From: Vesta saturnalis
Lineage: Eukaryota; Arthropoda; Insecta; Coleoptera; Lampyridae
Direction of reading: 5' to 3'
Assembly: GCA_036346205.1 (NCBI GenBank)
Contig: JARFJB010002032.1
Span: 3,782,501 to 3,846,500 of the forward strand
DNA: 64,000 bases
The notes under the pieces are model-generated. The model saw only the letters and a program-made list of their open reading frames with translations, was not told the origin of the DNA and did no database searches. This document shows positions 15,621 through 26,959 of this stretch, one piece after another (position 1 is the first letter of the stretch; every line of letters starts with the position of its first letter). A program made the position numbers and the translations under genes.

Positions 15621-17140
15621 ATTGCAATAACTTGCAGGTTGAAAAAATAAGGTACCAAATACCTGTTAGATTTAAAGGATATTGCTTTTCAACCGTTATC
15701 ATTACGATAATCAACGTTCTCTAAATTTCACAAAATTAATCACAATAAAAGTAATTGTATTTTAGAATTCTGCATCTTTAAATGCTGCCATCTCGGGGTA
15801 TATTTTCTAATCAGAATTTATTATAACGAAAATAATTTTGATTCATGTTTTTCATTTTTCACCATATGGTTGTATATGATGATGTAGCGGTTAACTTTCC
15901 TGGCGAGGATAACATGTATCCCTTACTGCCTTCTCACGACTAATAGTCACAAAATGATATCAAAGTAACAGACATCCTACAAACGCCGCCGTGACGATAT
16001 CTCATAAACTATTTTGTTGTTGAAAGGATTTATTTATTTGGAAATATTACTTTATTTTGCTAAAATACTCCCATAATAATTTCTCAAAATAGAACTAAGA
16101 TCCATTTCTACTAATCTTAAATTTAAAAATACAAATGTTTTATAAACACCATTTATCATAATAAATTCTAATAAATGCATACAGAGTAGAATTTTTTTAC
16201 ATCGTTTGATTTATTGCCATTGTATCAAATAAACGCGGTATATTTTGGTTATATGTCACACAAAAACTTCGTTACTTTAGAAATTAATTCGTTGTGACTT
16301 CCTCCTTTATACATAGTAGAGTATAGTTAAACCTACCGACTTTTTGCCTCTTTGTGAAGGGCGGCTCGAAGAAAACGTACAAAAATTCATTTGAACATTT
16401 TGTTTTGGATAAATATGAAATAAAATGGACGAGTCGTGAGAAATTTAACAAAATAGGTTAACGTGTAATTTCCAAGATATATTAATATCTAAGAGCGTTT
16501 ATGGGAATCGTAGCACGTAAAATTTAAAAAGAAAAGTTCAAATTATAATATTAAAGAAACACATTTTTCACTAAATTAGATGAGTGAAATAATTTATGAC
16601 TAATTTATGTAGACCCTTTTTAAAGGATGGAATCCTTTCTGGTAAAGGATGCGCTAGTGTTTTTGATGGCTGCGTTAATTTACTATCCACTTCCCATATG
16701 AGTGTTTTCGTATAAATTTTTACTCTGGTTACCTTTATAAAATTGTATAAAATTCGTTATTTTGATTATTGCGTCCAATATAATCTTTTATTTAATATAC
16801 TTTACTGCTAATAATTTGAACTAAAAACAAAAACTGGGTTCTTTATACGATTACTTTTTTCTATGAACTCCTTTTTATTAGTCAACTTGCTTGTTTTGCT
16901 TCGTCTTCTGCATCAATGTTATTTCTCAATGGCCCTAATTCACTTAAATAAACAGCTCTTACCTTTTAGGTTTCTCTTTTATATGTAATTTAAAATCTTA
17001 TCACATTTTTAAACCATTATTAATTTCCGCTTATTTCAATTACCGCACACAACCACTACAGGAATTAAAAACACATTCATGTAATAGTTTACTAATTTAG
17101 CATTCATTGTGAAATATAGGTTCAGGTTATTTTAGCGTTC
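15621..17140. other. AT-rich stretch without recognised genes
   Basis: No supported gene or strong repeat structure was seen. Confidence 0.5.
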
Positions 17141-17359
17141 TATTTTAATTTATACAGTTTTTCAATGCGATGAGCATTTTTATATCTTGCACGTTCACAG
17201 ATACTCTCCGGGCCCAAAACAAAATTCCAATAAACTTTTTAATTGTTGAAACAGTGCTATTTTTAAATGTGATGTGCAAGAGTTTAACAAAATTATTTAT
17301 TAACGCCAAACAACATAAGTAATTACAACTATATAGGCCATAGGGCACTTTTTCAAACC

Positions 17360-19245
17360 TAATCAGTATCCACTTCCATCGCATTGTTATTATTTGCAAT
17401 GTTTGGATCATGTTGTTGAGCTCTATTAGCTTCGGCCAATATTTTATCCAACAAAGTTGATTTTGGATAGTGAACATCATTTTCATAACGCGTATACCCC
17501 AAAAACCACAAAACATTAGCAATGTTCTTGCACCTGATTTGCACGTACAGTAGTAACCAAGAAATAGATCCTTCACATTCCCATCGAGTTCTTGATTTTC
17601 GGTGGGGTTGTAAGCAATCCAAAATTGATGTTTTGTCACATTGCGAAAGCGCGGAAAATGTCTGATTCTTGTAAAACTAGGTTCACTATTAAGAGAATAT
17701 ATATGTAATTCTTCTTCATCTCGTTGCAACTTACCTTGAATGTAAGATGGGGCCAGGTTAACTTGGTATACCCCTACGGTGAGTTCTCGAAGATAATCCA
17801 AAGTGAGATGAGGGAAGTCACCTAAATCATGCTCATTTACTTGAACCTAACGAGCGTTCCGTCTACGAAGATTTTCTACTTCCACCCGCGCTTGTATAGT
17901 ACTAACCTGGCTTGCTTTTTCTAGTAATCGCTGACCCAGCTTACCGTTAGTGCTTAACATAAAAATACCATAGAAATCACCAAGGCTTTCGATATGTAAT
18001 ATTGTAATTGTTTGACCACGAGACTTAAATATGGATTTGAGGTGACCATCCTTGGCTTCAACTATCCAACTTTTTTTTAGTTACTATATATATTATTTGT
18101 TTCTTCAGTCGGCAATTGGTTTTGGTCCCGGAAAAGATCGCATCTTGTTTGAAATATCCACATCGTCAAGCAGAGGTATGGAATCTCGATATCCACGATC
18201 TAGCACAGAAATACCACCTTCGTGAAACCAAGTTTTTATTGCATCGCCATCCCTATTAAACTCATTAATCAGCATTTTGGCATCATTATTATTAGAGTCC
18301 GAAAAATACAGACCTTGGATTGATAGTATATAGGAGTAGGTTCCGTCAATATATGAAATTGCTATAGGTGTATTGGGTTACGGATTATAGAACTGATTGG
18401 AAAATTCTGTTACGTGGTTGGTAATGTAACCCTCCCTTGTCATGGCTTCAAGTTCAATATAACTAGGTACGAATCTTTACATTAGCGATTCTCTAACTGT
18501 AGCAATGGCCATACTTACAGCCTGTCTACTTGGGTAGTGTAAAAGAATTTTCAAAAACTCGTCTGACAAACTTCAACGAATCTTGCATAAAAACGTCAAG
18601 AGGTTCTTTTTGGTCAGATACCTTTGTTTACCTTGCCGAGGTATTGAATTACAAAACGTATACAACTCCCGAAATTGTTTTTTTGTAACGGGGGCTACGG
18701 ATTTGAAATCTTCTGCGCTAAAACCATCTTCGACCCGGTATATCACTTTTTTTCGACTAACGAGTCGGATTTTTTGAAAAAATGCCTGTAATTGCTGACC
18801 TTTAATAACATATAGCCTATTGACAGACCGCAACCCTGGAAGTAAATGCTCCAAAATAAAAGCCTTGCCATTCAGGTGCTGCCCGCAAAATCGTACATCT
18901 TCTGGTATGTAAATGTTTAAAAGAATAAAAATATTTACTCTACACGATACGGACATCCTATGCACTTTATTATTACCATTACAAATCAAACAAGTATGGG
19001 TTGATGTTTGTTTCAAAACATTCTTAAACAATCTGGGTCATTTTCAGCAAGAGCTATTTCGTCAGCCGAAAACAATTAGCGGAAGCTCTGGTCAAGTCTG
19101 TGACTTCTAGAGGTGGCCTTCCATTCTCATTTTTTCTGAAAATGGCCCTTTTAACCATATTATTACCGCCATCAATTCTATTCATTAGCCCTGGCCGTAG
19201 TAGCTTATTACAAACGTAACGGAGTAACCGATTTCTAAATGCCAT
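17360..19245 (-). pseudogene. DDE transposase-like protein with C-terminal SWIM zinc finger, broken
   Basis: Reading the minus strand from 19245, pieces of one long protein appear in order. They are an N-terminal segment, a cysteine-rich block (CLICNG...CGQHL near 18850-18980), a helical recognition-like region, IDGTYSY near 18340 (first Asp), DRGYRD near 18200 (second Asp), a TLDYLRELTVGVYQVNLAPS segment near 17790, and YYCTCKSGARTL near 17540, the start of a SWIM zinc finger. This layout fits DDE_Tnp_4-like transposases with a SWIM finger found scattered in animals. At least four frameshifts, several stops and internal deletions (after the first Asp and inside the SWIM finger) make it dead. 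It could be named to a superfamily only by search. Confidence 0.65.
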
Positions 19246-19249
19246 TTAC

Positions 19250-19744
19250 ACGGCTCTTCAAAAATCACAATTTTTCTCGGAAAACTGTTCAAATGAATTT
19301 TGGTTTGATTGTCGAACTAATTAAAAGACGTGACATTTTGAATGACAATACATTTTTAGGTACATATGTTAAGGCACGTATTGCTATGCTTGCTATGACT
19401 TTTTGCGAAAATCGCGGTAAATTGATAGACGTCAAAATCACAACTTTGGCGAGCTGTAGCGCAAAAACTGTCCATTTCTCGACTTTCTATCAGTGGTAGT
19501 GTTTGATTAGAACCTTACAATCTACAGCATAACAAAAATGTAGCCAAATCTACAGAAAGCCATTTGCCACTTAAATGGTGTGGGGTACTTTAATAATACA
19601 AATTACAATACCGCCTTTCTAATTTTTTTTAATTGCGAATTTTTTTATAATATAATCAATCTATCTTGTCTAACTCAAGGTTCTCGATATAGATAATAGA
19701 CTAAGAATCTAGTTTCTGAGATCCATAGATAATTTTTTATGCGC
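19250..19744. other. Spacer between two dead transposases
   Basis: A plus-strand ORF of 86 codons (19239-19499) has no recognisable feature. No terminal repeats were identified for either flanking transposon. Confidence 0.45.
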
Positions 19745-20990
19745 TTCAGGATTGAAAAGGATCTTTCTCCTGACGCGTTTGAGACCGGTATTGTCAAATA
19801 AATTTCTAATAAGGTCAAAACGTTCGGAAATGTTGCTTTCGCTTCCTATACAATTTGGAACATTTCACTGGTTGTATTACGTTTTAAATTTCTTTAAAAT
19901 GACAAAACTAATTTTCAAGTCATTCAGAATCTCCTTTGCTTTAGGCTGTTTAAAGACTCCTTTCTCGGTGCTTCATCATTGGAAAAGAAATATTGGAGGG
20001 AGGAATTAACTTTTTCGTAGCAAGTAATTCTCTTCGTATTATCTTGTATTACTGCATCACACAAGAATACCATTAAATTTGATTTGTTAATTCCTCCTCC
20101 CAATTCTTCGGAAAATAATTTTCCTTTCGTTAGTCTTTTATTTTGATCACGATACTTGAAATCTTCATTTGACACTAATTCTTTCATTTCAGCTTCTAAG
20201 TCATCGAAACTGTGTCTGTTCAGCAAAAGATTTTAATGACGGCAATAAAATCAAACCGCTAAAAATATTCACCGCAACACGTTGTAAGATTTTGGAAGTA
20301 TCATTCATGCGGTACAAAATTTTTTTCCAAATAGTTGTCAAAAATATAAGTTCAAAAGTATTCATTTTAATAAAGGGCTGATGCTTTATTTCTTGTAGCT
20401 GGCATCTCGTTTTGGTCATTCATTAATTTAAAAAATATTTCTTTTACTTTTTTATAATGCTCACTCAAAGCATCAACAACTTTTTACCAAGCAGACCACC
20501 TTGCTTCTATTAACCTTTTCAAGGTACATCCTACATCTGTTAATAATTTGCACCTCCGTGGAGATGGAGACAAACATGTGAAAATAGTTTGGGTCGTGGT
20601 AAAATAATCAGAAACTTCTAAACTGCTTTCTGATGTTAAATTAAACACAAGATGCAAAGAGTGATTTGTGCATGGCACATATACAGCATTAACAGAAGGT
20701 GCTCGTATTTTTGCTTGAAGGCCATTGCATCGAACTACAATATTAGAAGCATTATCGTAAGTCTGGTCCCTACACTTTTTTATGTCTAGCACTGATTCTT
20801 TTATTTTTGTGGTAACAATCTGTGCTATGTGTGCAGCGGTGTGATTCTCAAGAAGAATGAACCCGAAAAATCACTAACCATTATTTAGTATACCTCAGAG
20901 TGAACATCAATTGACCATGATGACTAGTATCAAGTGTTGAGCTCACTATAATTGAAAAACATTTAGCTTGTTTTACTTCTTCAAGTATGA
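19745..20990 (-). pseudogene. hAT transposase (TTF/ZMYM1-like type), broken
   Basis: On the minus strand the segment FSIIVSSTLDTSH (near 20940) matches the first catalytic region of hAT transposases with a TTF-type finger. It is followed by CRDQTYDNASNIVVRCNGLQ and YVPCTNHSLHLVFN (20484-20792), then RWSAW, the conserved Arg-Trp of hAT proteins. The C-terminal part at 19924-20419 continues the insertion domain (TCYEKVNSSLQYFF). Several frameshifts and stops interrupt it. The C-terminal dimerisation motif is not visible. It ends where the Polinton begins, so one element probably inserted into or next to the other. Confidence 0.75.
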
Positions 20991-21129
20991 TATATGGATA
21001 GCTCACATCGTTGTAGTAACAGTATGAATAATAATTGTTGGTGCTGTCAAAATAGTGATGGTAGTAGTAGTAGTAAAATAAAAATGAAGAGAAACAACTT
21101 CTCCTAACACCGACTGGCCATCACCATCA

Positions 21130-21852
21130 TTTCAACATAAGGATGAAGTGTATAAACAAGCAGCTAATGAATACTTAATCGATTGTACTTATAAACTATC
21201 GAACGATACTTATTATGCAAAACATATGGAAATTGAATACAGTACACACCCCAATCTTGCACCAGTAGTGCGTATGCGGTGTGGCAACTGTGATCAAAGC
21301 AATAATGTAGTGTTGGATATGAAGGAATAGAATAAGCTTCTAAGATGGCATTCATATGTAGAATTACAATTTTTCCGATTCCGAGAAATTGAAAACAAAA
21401 TTGATTGGTCAAATGTAAACCAAGAAGAAGGTATAATCTGTGATCAACGTTATGAATCCCTATCTACAATCTTAGTATTTATTACAATTGGGGAATTGAT
21501 TAAAGGATATGACAGAATTTTGAAAACTGTAATGGTAGAAAACTACAACTGCTGTTCTTGCACATTCAACGCCCATAATCTAGAAGAACTATTCAATTTA
21601 AAGGATATAATAAGCTATAGATTGGAATTTCATGTATCTTACAATCTGATGTGTTTCTATGAAAAGTTTATACAACAAATTGTTGACTACCGTCGTTTTG
21701 GTGAGAAAGAATTCTATGGTAGTGATGATGACATTTATAAAGACATTGAAGATGTTATAAATGCTAAGTATAATATTAATTCACATAACACTGTATGTTT
21801 AATGGAAATATTGTATTATCGTCCTACTTATCTAATGCATAGCATTTACTAA
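21130..21852 (+). pseudogene. Polinton-associated unknown ORF with cysteine pairs
   Basis: One frame is open from about 21130 to 21852 except for a single TAG near 21328, giving about 240 codons. It contains CGNC near the first third and CCSC in the middle, possibly a zinc-binding arrangement, and an acidic/aromatic C-terminal region. I do not recognise the family. Position at the left edge of the Polinton suggests it belongs to the element, but it could be a captured gene. The single stop makes it less decayed than its neighbours. Confidence 0.5.
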
Positions 21853-21937
21853 ATAAGGAAATATTAATAACTATGATCTGTTTTTTTGTGATCTAAATTT
21901 AGGTATAAACACCCTGTTTTATCCACCTAGTTAAGCA

Positions 21938-22713
21938 ATGTTAGGTAAGAAGCGAAAAAGTGTAGGCGGTGGTTTAGTGAATACTGTAATCAATAAACTT
22001 CCGTTTGAATTGCATTTATTGGTTACCAGTATTGTGGTCCTGGTACAAAATTACAGAAACGACTCGCACGCGGTGACCCTGGTATTAATCAATTAATGAT
22101 ATCAGTTAGAGAGATTTATAAAGTAGACATAAATCAGATAAAATTTTATAAAAAAAAGCTTGGAAACGCTTTAAATCATCAGACGTAACGTTAGGTGAAC
22201 GAACTGCAGCTTTAGCAGTTAGTACCACCATGAAAGCAAAGAGAAAATTAGGAATGGGGTGTAAACGCCGATCTAATCTGAAAAGAAGAAATTGTTATGC
22301 AATGGTGGAAATTTATTGCATTTACTAAAAAAATTAAAACTAACGGAAATTTCACAGACACAATAAAGTCAGCTCTTTCAACGTGTGGTATATAAAGTTT
22401 AGGAGGAAAGAAAACCATTCAAGTTCATGGAGTAATTTCCACACCTAAACAAGGAGGGTCCTTACCATTTCTTATTCCGTTATTCGCTGGATTACCAGCG
22501 ATCGGTGCATTAGCTGGCGGTGCCTTAATAATTGCTAAAACAGTCAATGAAGCTAAAAATGCTAAAAAATTGCAAGAAGAGACATAACGCCATCATTGTA
22601 TGATGGAATCGATCGCTATAGGCTCTTTGAATAAGAGAGGTTGTGCACTTTATCTAAAACCATACAAATCTAGTGGTGGTGCGTTATACCTGAAACCGTT
22701 TCCAAAAAACTGA
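21938..22713 (+). pseudogene. Polinton minor-capsid-type protein with PLA2-like N-terminus
   Basis: The ATG at 21938 opens a Lys-rich start, followed by GYQYCGPGTKLQKRLARGD. This resembles the calcium-binding loop of the phospholipase A2 domain shared by parvovirus VP1 and Polinton minor-capsid-type proteins. The expected His-Asp catalytic pair is not visible, because the region after GINQ has diverged. Downstream come a basic segment, a hydrophobic Gly/Ala/Ile-rich helix (near 22455-22540) and short LYLKPY-type repeats (22650-22700) as in Polinton PX-type proteins. One-base losses and stops interrupt the frame several times. In active elements this protein would act in the particle, possibly at membrane penetration (inference). 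Confidence 0.7.
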
Positions 22714-23030
22714 ATATATTATCCGAAAGACCGTTAACAGATATTAATTTAAAGAAATACACCAGAAATGTACCCTACTTTAAGGCTATTTTTACGAGAG
22801 ATAGCATGCCTAAGTTACCACGGAAAAATGACACATTGGGTTGGCTACAAAACGCGTGGTAAAAGGGTATGATATTACGATAGTTTCGGTAATCTTCGAC
22901 CACCAATCGAAGTGGTTAACTACTTTCGGGGATGTAAAATTTGTTATAATTGCAACCAAGATCAAGAATTTAATACAGTTATTTGCAGACACCTATGACT
23001 GCAATTTTTATATAAATAATCAATGCAACA
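22713..23030 (+). pseudogene. Adenain-like cysteine protease (PRO) of Polinton
   Basis: The N-terminal segment LSERPLTDINLKKY leads to PRKND and THWVGY (catalytic His codon 22834-22836). After a frame change come YDSFGNLRPPIEV (near 22877) and ICRHL (Cys codon 22984-22986). These are the His, acidic and Cys blocks of adenovirus-type maturation proteases. About fifteen codons normally found between PRKN and the His appear deleted. A TGA directly after RHL and a frameshift between the His and Asp blocks inactivate it. It lies between the PLA2-type ORF and the penton-like ORF, a usual Polinton neighbourhood. Its role would be processing capsid precursors. Confidence 0.82.
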
Positions 23031-23046
23031 CCAAATTTTCTCAGTT

Positions 23047-23738
23047 ATGCCAATAACATTCAGTTTAGAAGGTGTTGGTAACAAAGCTAGCTATAACTTC
23101 TACCCACCGATAGAGCTGGATTTGAGAAAGAAACACGTTATTGTATTAGTTGGATTTTATGGTTGCAACAGCATTAGAAACATTTATACAGGCAACGATA
23201 GATTTTATTTTAGAACAAATGCATCTAATTTGCAAGTGATTAATATTCCATACGATGCATATGAGATAGATGAAATTAGCGATTATCAAAAATCTAAGAT
23301 ACTCACATAAAATTTTAGCATTAAAGCAAACAACAATACACTTAAATGTGTGATAAACAGTTCATTTGAGATCGATTTTACTAAAGAGAATAGCATTGGC
23401 CGCATGCTAGTGTTTGAGTCTAAAATAGTAGAACCAAATATTTTACATACGTCTGCGTTAGACATCCACACTAATCTACACGTAGATTGCAACATTATAC
23501 AAAGATCTTATCAAAACGGGAAACCTGCAAAAGTGTTATGTGAGATTGATGTTTCAGTTCCACCATGTTATCGTCTACATAAAACTCCCAGCAATACTCA
23601 GTATTTAGGAACAAATACGACATAATCAGTACTGTAACAACTAATTTGACTAACCAAAAGGGTGAATTAATAGACTTTGATGAAAGTGAATCATTCACAT
23701 TACGCTTAGAACTGAAAGAACATGGGACTGAACATTAA
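23047..23738 (+). pseudogene. Polinton penton-like/minor capsid protein
   Basis: From ATG 23047 the frame reads a beta-rich protein of about 230 codons (FSLEGVGNKASYNFYPPIEL at the start). It has one stop at 23308 and one frameshift near 23600. It matches the family-specific Polinton protein next to the protease, predicted in the literature to be a single jelly-roll penton protein. No enzymatic motif is present or expected. It is immediately upstream of a small overlapping ORF and the major capsid gene, as in other arthropod Polintons. Confidence 0.65.
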
Positions 23739-23905
23739 TCAAGGACCAATTCCATCTTTCAAAAATTCGTATAAAAGACATCACCCTACAGTAAGTCATT
23801 AATTGGTCATCGACCTTCATTACGGTTAATATCTGCAGAGAAATACTTTTTAACATCATCTGGTTTAAAAGTTCTCACTGACAATGGCCGAATCATTAAA
23901 CGTGT
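23722..23905 (+). pseudogene. Small Polinton ORF between penton and major capsid genes
   Basis: A start at 23722 overlaps the end of the penton-like ORF in another frame. About 60 codons can be followed with one or two frame changes, through RLISAEKYFLTSSGLKVL, before it overlaps the major capsid ATG at 23884. It is basic and has no recognised domain. Its compact overlap with both neighbours argues that it is a genuine element gene. Confidence 0.45.
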
Positions 23906-25048
23906 TTCAGAACGTACATTTTGACGATACTATAATTAAATCAGATGTACACACTTATCTTCCGTATGTACCTTCCGAAGAAATACGCATATCAATTCAA
24001 AGTCAAGATCTAATTACGGCTACTTACGCTAGTGTTCTGTACATAGAAGGTAAACTTGAGGTCAAAAAAGAAGATGAAAGAAAATCATGCAACTTAACCA
24101 ACAATTTTTCCAACTTTCTTTTCGAAGAAATTCGTTATGAGTGAGGTGGTCCAAGAGTGGATGTTAGCAGGAATTCAGGCATAACGTCTACACTTAAGGG
24201 ATATATTTCTTATACGGCAAGCAAAAGCAAAGCACTAAGCCATTTAGGGTGATCACCAAAGAATGAAGAACCATTCCAAGTAGAATGCGATGAGCAAAAT
24301 GGAGAAAAATCTTTTATAGTATGCATACCATTGAATCACATATTTGCAATAATGGACTATCATCAAGTTATCGTGAATATGCGACAAGAGTTGATTTTAA
24401 TTCAATCTAGAAGCGATACAAACTGCTACTATGGTGATGTTGATGCAATAAAAACCTTAAATAAAGTTCAATGGAAAGTACCACACTTAACACTTAGTGA
24501 TGCTGCAAAACTGCACTTGTTTCAAGGAGTAAATAAAAATTCTATTATTACTGTTCCATTTCGTCAATGGGGGTTATATCAAGTACCTGTTTTAAAATAA
24601 GCAACCTCAGGCATAAAACCATCAACGAAACTGGAAAAACCACGTTGGATAATTATTGCATTCCAACAAGTTAAAAGGTACAAAAAGTCTGCAAGAGCCG
24701 GAAATTTTGATCACATTAACATCAGAAATCTTAAAGTACATCTGAATTCTGAGTATTATTCATATGAAGCAATGCATTTGAACTTCAGTGCTAAACACTA
24801 CATTCCTGCCTATCACAATTTTTTTTAAATTCCGATGTGATTGCTATGGTGAAGACGATAAATCATGTCCAGTATTTGTAATGGACTGCTCTAAACAAAA
24901 TGAATGCTTAGAAAACTCAACAGTAGACATCAAATTGGATATGGAATCTCTAACACCTCTCGATAATGGAATTGTTGTCTATGGTCTTATTCTCCATGAT
25001 GCTATTGTGCAGTACAGCCCACTCACTGGGGAAGTGAAAAAGTTATAA
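23884..25048 (+). pseudogene. Polinton major capsid protein (double jelly-roll)
   Basis: ATG 23884 starts the frame. Three open segments (23884-24144, 24331-24600, 24788-25048) plus bridging pieces give about 390 codons collinear with the Polinton major capsid protein. Recognisable landmarks are FLFEEIRYE, GITSTLKGYISY, VCIPLNHIFA, WKVPHLTLSDAAK, RQWGLYQVP and the C-terminal VQYSPLTGEVKKL. A one-base shift near 24144 and stops near 24250 and 24600 break it. It would form the trimeric capsomer of a virus-like shell; no catalytic residues apply. Confidence 0.85.
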
Positions 25049-25091
25049 TTATTGTAATATAGCCTAATATATAAATAAAAATGTTGTAATT

Positions 25092-25580
25092 ATGCGTTTA
25101 GTTTTATTTCAACCACTAACGATCAAAGTAGTTGCTCAAAAACAAAAACTCTAAATTCAAAATCATGACTTTGATGAAAAGTGTATTACTTCAAAACATG
25201 GTGATTTACTTCCTAATAGTATACGTGGTATTATATGTGGCCTCTCCAATTGTGATAAAACAAACGCAATGATCAGTCTGATTACCGAGAAAAATGGCTT
25301 GAAATTTAAACATGTATACGTATACTCTGTCATTGAATCAACAAGTACAAACTTTTACAGGAAATCTTAAGGATGTATACTACTTTAACTTTAGTGTTAA
25401 TCAATATGTGATTGAGCCTGATTGTGCAAAATCAAACTCTAGTTTTATCTTCGATGATATCGCTTGTGAAAAGTAAAATAACATAAGGGCATGTTTTTCT
25501 ATCACTTTCTATTTGGGTGAAACTTACAGTAAAATCCCAAAGCATTTAATTTCTGGGTAGATCCGTTTGGTATCATGGTC
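25092..25580 (+). pseudogene. FtsK/HerA-type packaging ATPase of Polinton
   Basis: ATG 25092 begins MRLVLFQPL. The nucleotide-binding loop reads GLSNCDKTN where the family has G-x-S-N-C-G-K-T. The central Gly is replaced by Asp, which should damage ATP binding. A Walker-B-like SSFIFDDIAC follows near 25440, then a YSKIPKHLIS sensor-like segment near 25540. The frame has several stops and a frameshift. The spacing between the Walker A and B motifs is shorter than usual, so an internal deletion is likely. It follows the major capsid gene, as expected for a genome-packaging motor. Confidence 0.78.
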
Positions 25581-25599
25581 ATAAACAAGGAAGCTGAAG

Positions 25600-25982
25600 T
25601 TAATAATGGTCGCTATAGCAAAAGGTTTGATCAATATAGAAACTCTTAAACTGCCTACAGTAGTTCAGTATGTACTGATCGGTGTAGGTATTAACAGATA
25701 TCTGTTTAGAGTTAACAGCTATCTGTTCGAGGTGAACCTGTTTTGCTACATTGGATAACAAGGAAATGATATTAAAGAAAAATTATTCAGGCTTGTAAAA
25801 TAATAAAGCAGAAGCACAACAGTATTAAAAATTATCGTATTGATAATGAAAGAACATTTGAAAGTACCTATAAGCCCCTAATAGAACCTCTAACTGAAAT
25901 AGTAAATAAAATCGATCCAGATAAAAAAACACCTAAAAAGGAGCCCATTGATGTTAAACCCAAAAAACCACCCCTGTTCATA
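25600..25982 (+). pseudogene. Remnant of Polinton coiled-coil ORF fused to integrase frame
   Basis: From about 25795 an open frame encodes a Lys/Glu-rich helical stretch (ERTFESTYKPLIEPLTEIV) and a KKTPKKEPIDVKPKKP linker. It continues without a stop into the integrase at 25983. In related elements these are normally separate, so a deletion has probably joined them and removed the integrase zinc-binding N-terminus. The upstream 200 bases are decayed. Confidence 0.5.
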
Positions 25983-26831
25983 TTTCCAAGAAAACGAAGG
26001 CGAACGATAATTAACGGTTTCGATGACCTTTGGCATGCAGATTTAGCTGAATCTAACACATATGCCAAACAAAATAAGGTCTAAGGATATATTAGTGGTT
26101 ATCGACTGTTTTCCGAAATACGTGTGGACTAAAGGATTAAAAACGAAAACAGGCCAAGAAGTTACCAAGGCCATGCAAACAATCTTCAAACAAGGCCGGA
26201 AACCTAAAAATTTGCAACCAGATGCAGGAAAAGAATTATACAATGAGTATTTTACTAAACTAATGCAGCGTTATAGAGTCAATCATTACTCGACCTATAG
26301 CACAAACAAGGCAGCAATTGTGGAACGTGTTATCAGAACCATAAGGTGTGCTCTATATAAGACGTTTAGCCTACAAGGTGAGTATAAATGGATTAATATA
26401 ATCGATACCATAACATGAATTATAACAGTCGTAAGCACAGAACTACCAGAATGAAGCCTAGAGATGTTGGTAATCATACAAAGCTAGAGGCTTACACTCA
26501 CATAAAAAAATTCGATATTGTGTGAGTGACATAGTACGAATCAGTAAATTTAAAAGTATTTTTGCCAAGGGATACACCCAATTGGTCTAGTGAACTATTT
26601 AAGATTGTGAAAGTTCGCATTACTAACCCCACTACGTGCATGTTGGAAGACATGAAAGGAAAACCTGCACTGGGAGGGTATTATGAACTTAAATTACAGA
26701 AAACTAAGTATGTCGATGTGTATCTAGTAGAAAAAGTGCGTCGCTCCAAGAATACTAAGTTATTCGTAATGGGGGGTGGGGATTGGATGAAAGATTATGG
26801 ATCGATAAGGACGATATTGTTTTATAACTAG
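25983..26831 (+). pseudogene. Retroviral-type (DDE) integrase of Polinton
   Basis: The core reads DDLWHADLAE (first Asp), QPDAGKEL (second Asp) and AAIVERVIRTI (Glu). Asp and Glu are separated by 33 residues, the spacing I expect from memory for this integrase family. The C-terminal region at 26562-26831 is an SH3/chromodomain-like basic segment ending DVYLVEKVRRSK. A TAA near 26082 splits the core after the first Asp, and a frame change occurs near 26420-26560. The catalytic residues are all present, but the gene is broken. Its role would be to insert the element DNA, generating short target duplications. Confidence 0.85.
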
Positions 26832-26959
26832 ACATTTAAGTTGTAATTTGTGAAATAAATTACTTATATTAGTTATATAGTTTGTATCAATGGATGTAGC
26901 TCTTAGACGAAATAAAACCCATAAAAAAGTAATTTTAGTTCACTAAACATTACACAAAA

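Noticed and set aside
18583..19499. Plus-strand ORFs of 60-86 codons
   Set aside because: They are shadows of the minus-strand transposase pseudogene or featureless.
21901..21925. CACCCTG sequence inside the Polinton, considered as a Tc1/mariner tip
   Set aside because: No matching inverted partner or TA array nearby; the heptamer alone is too short.
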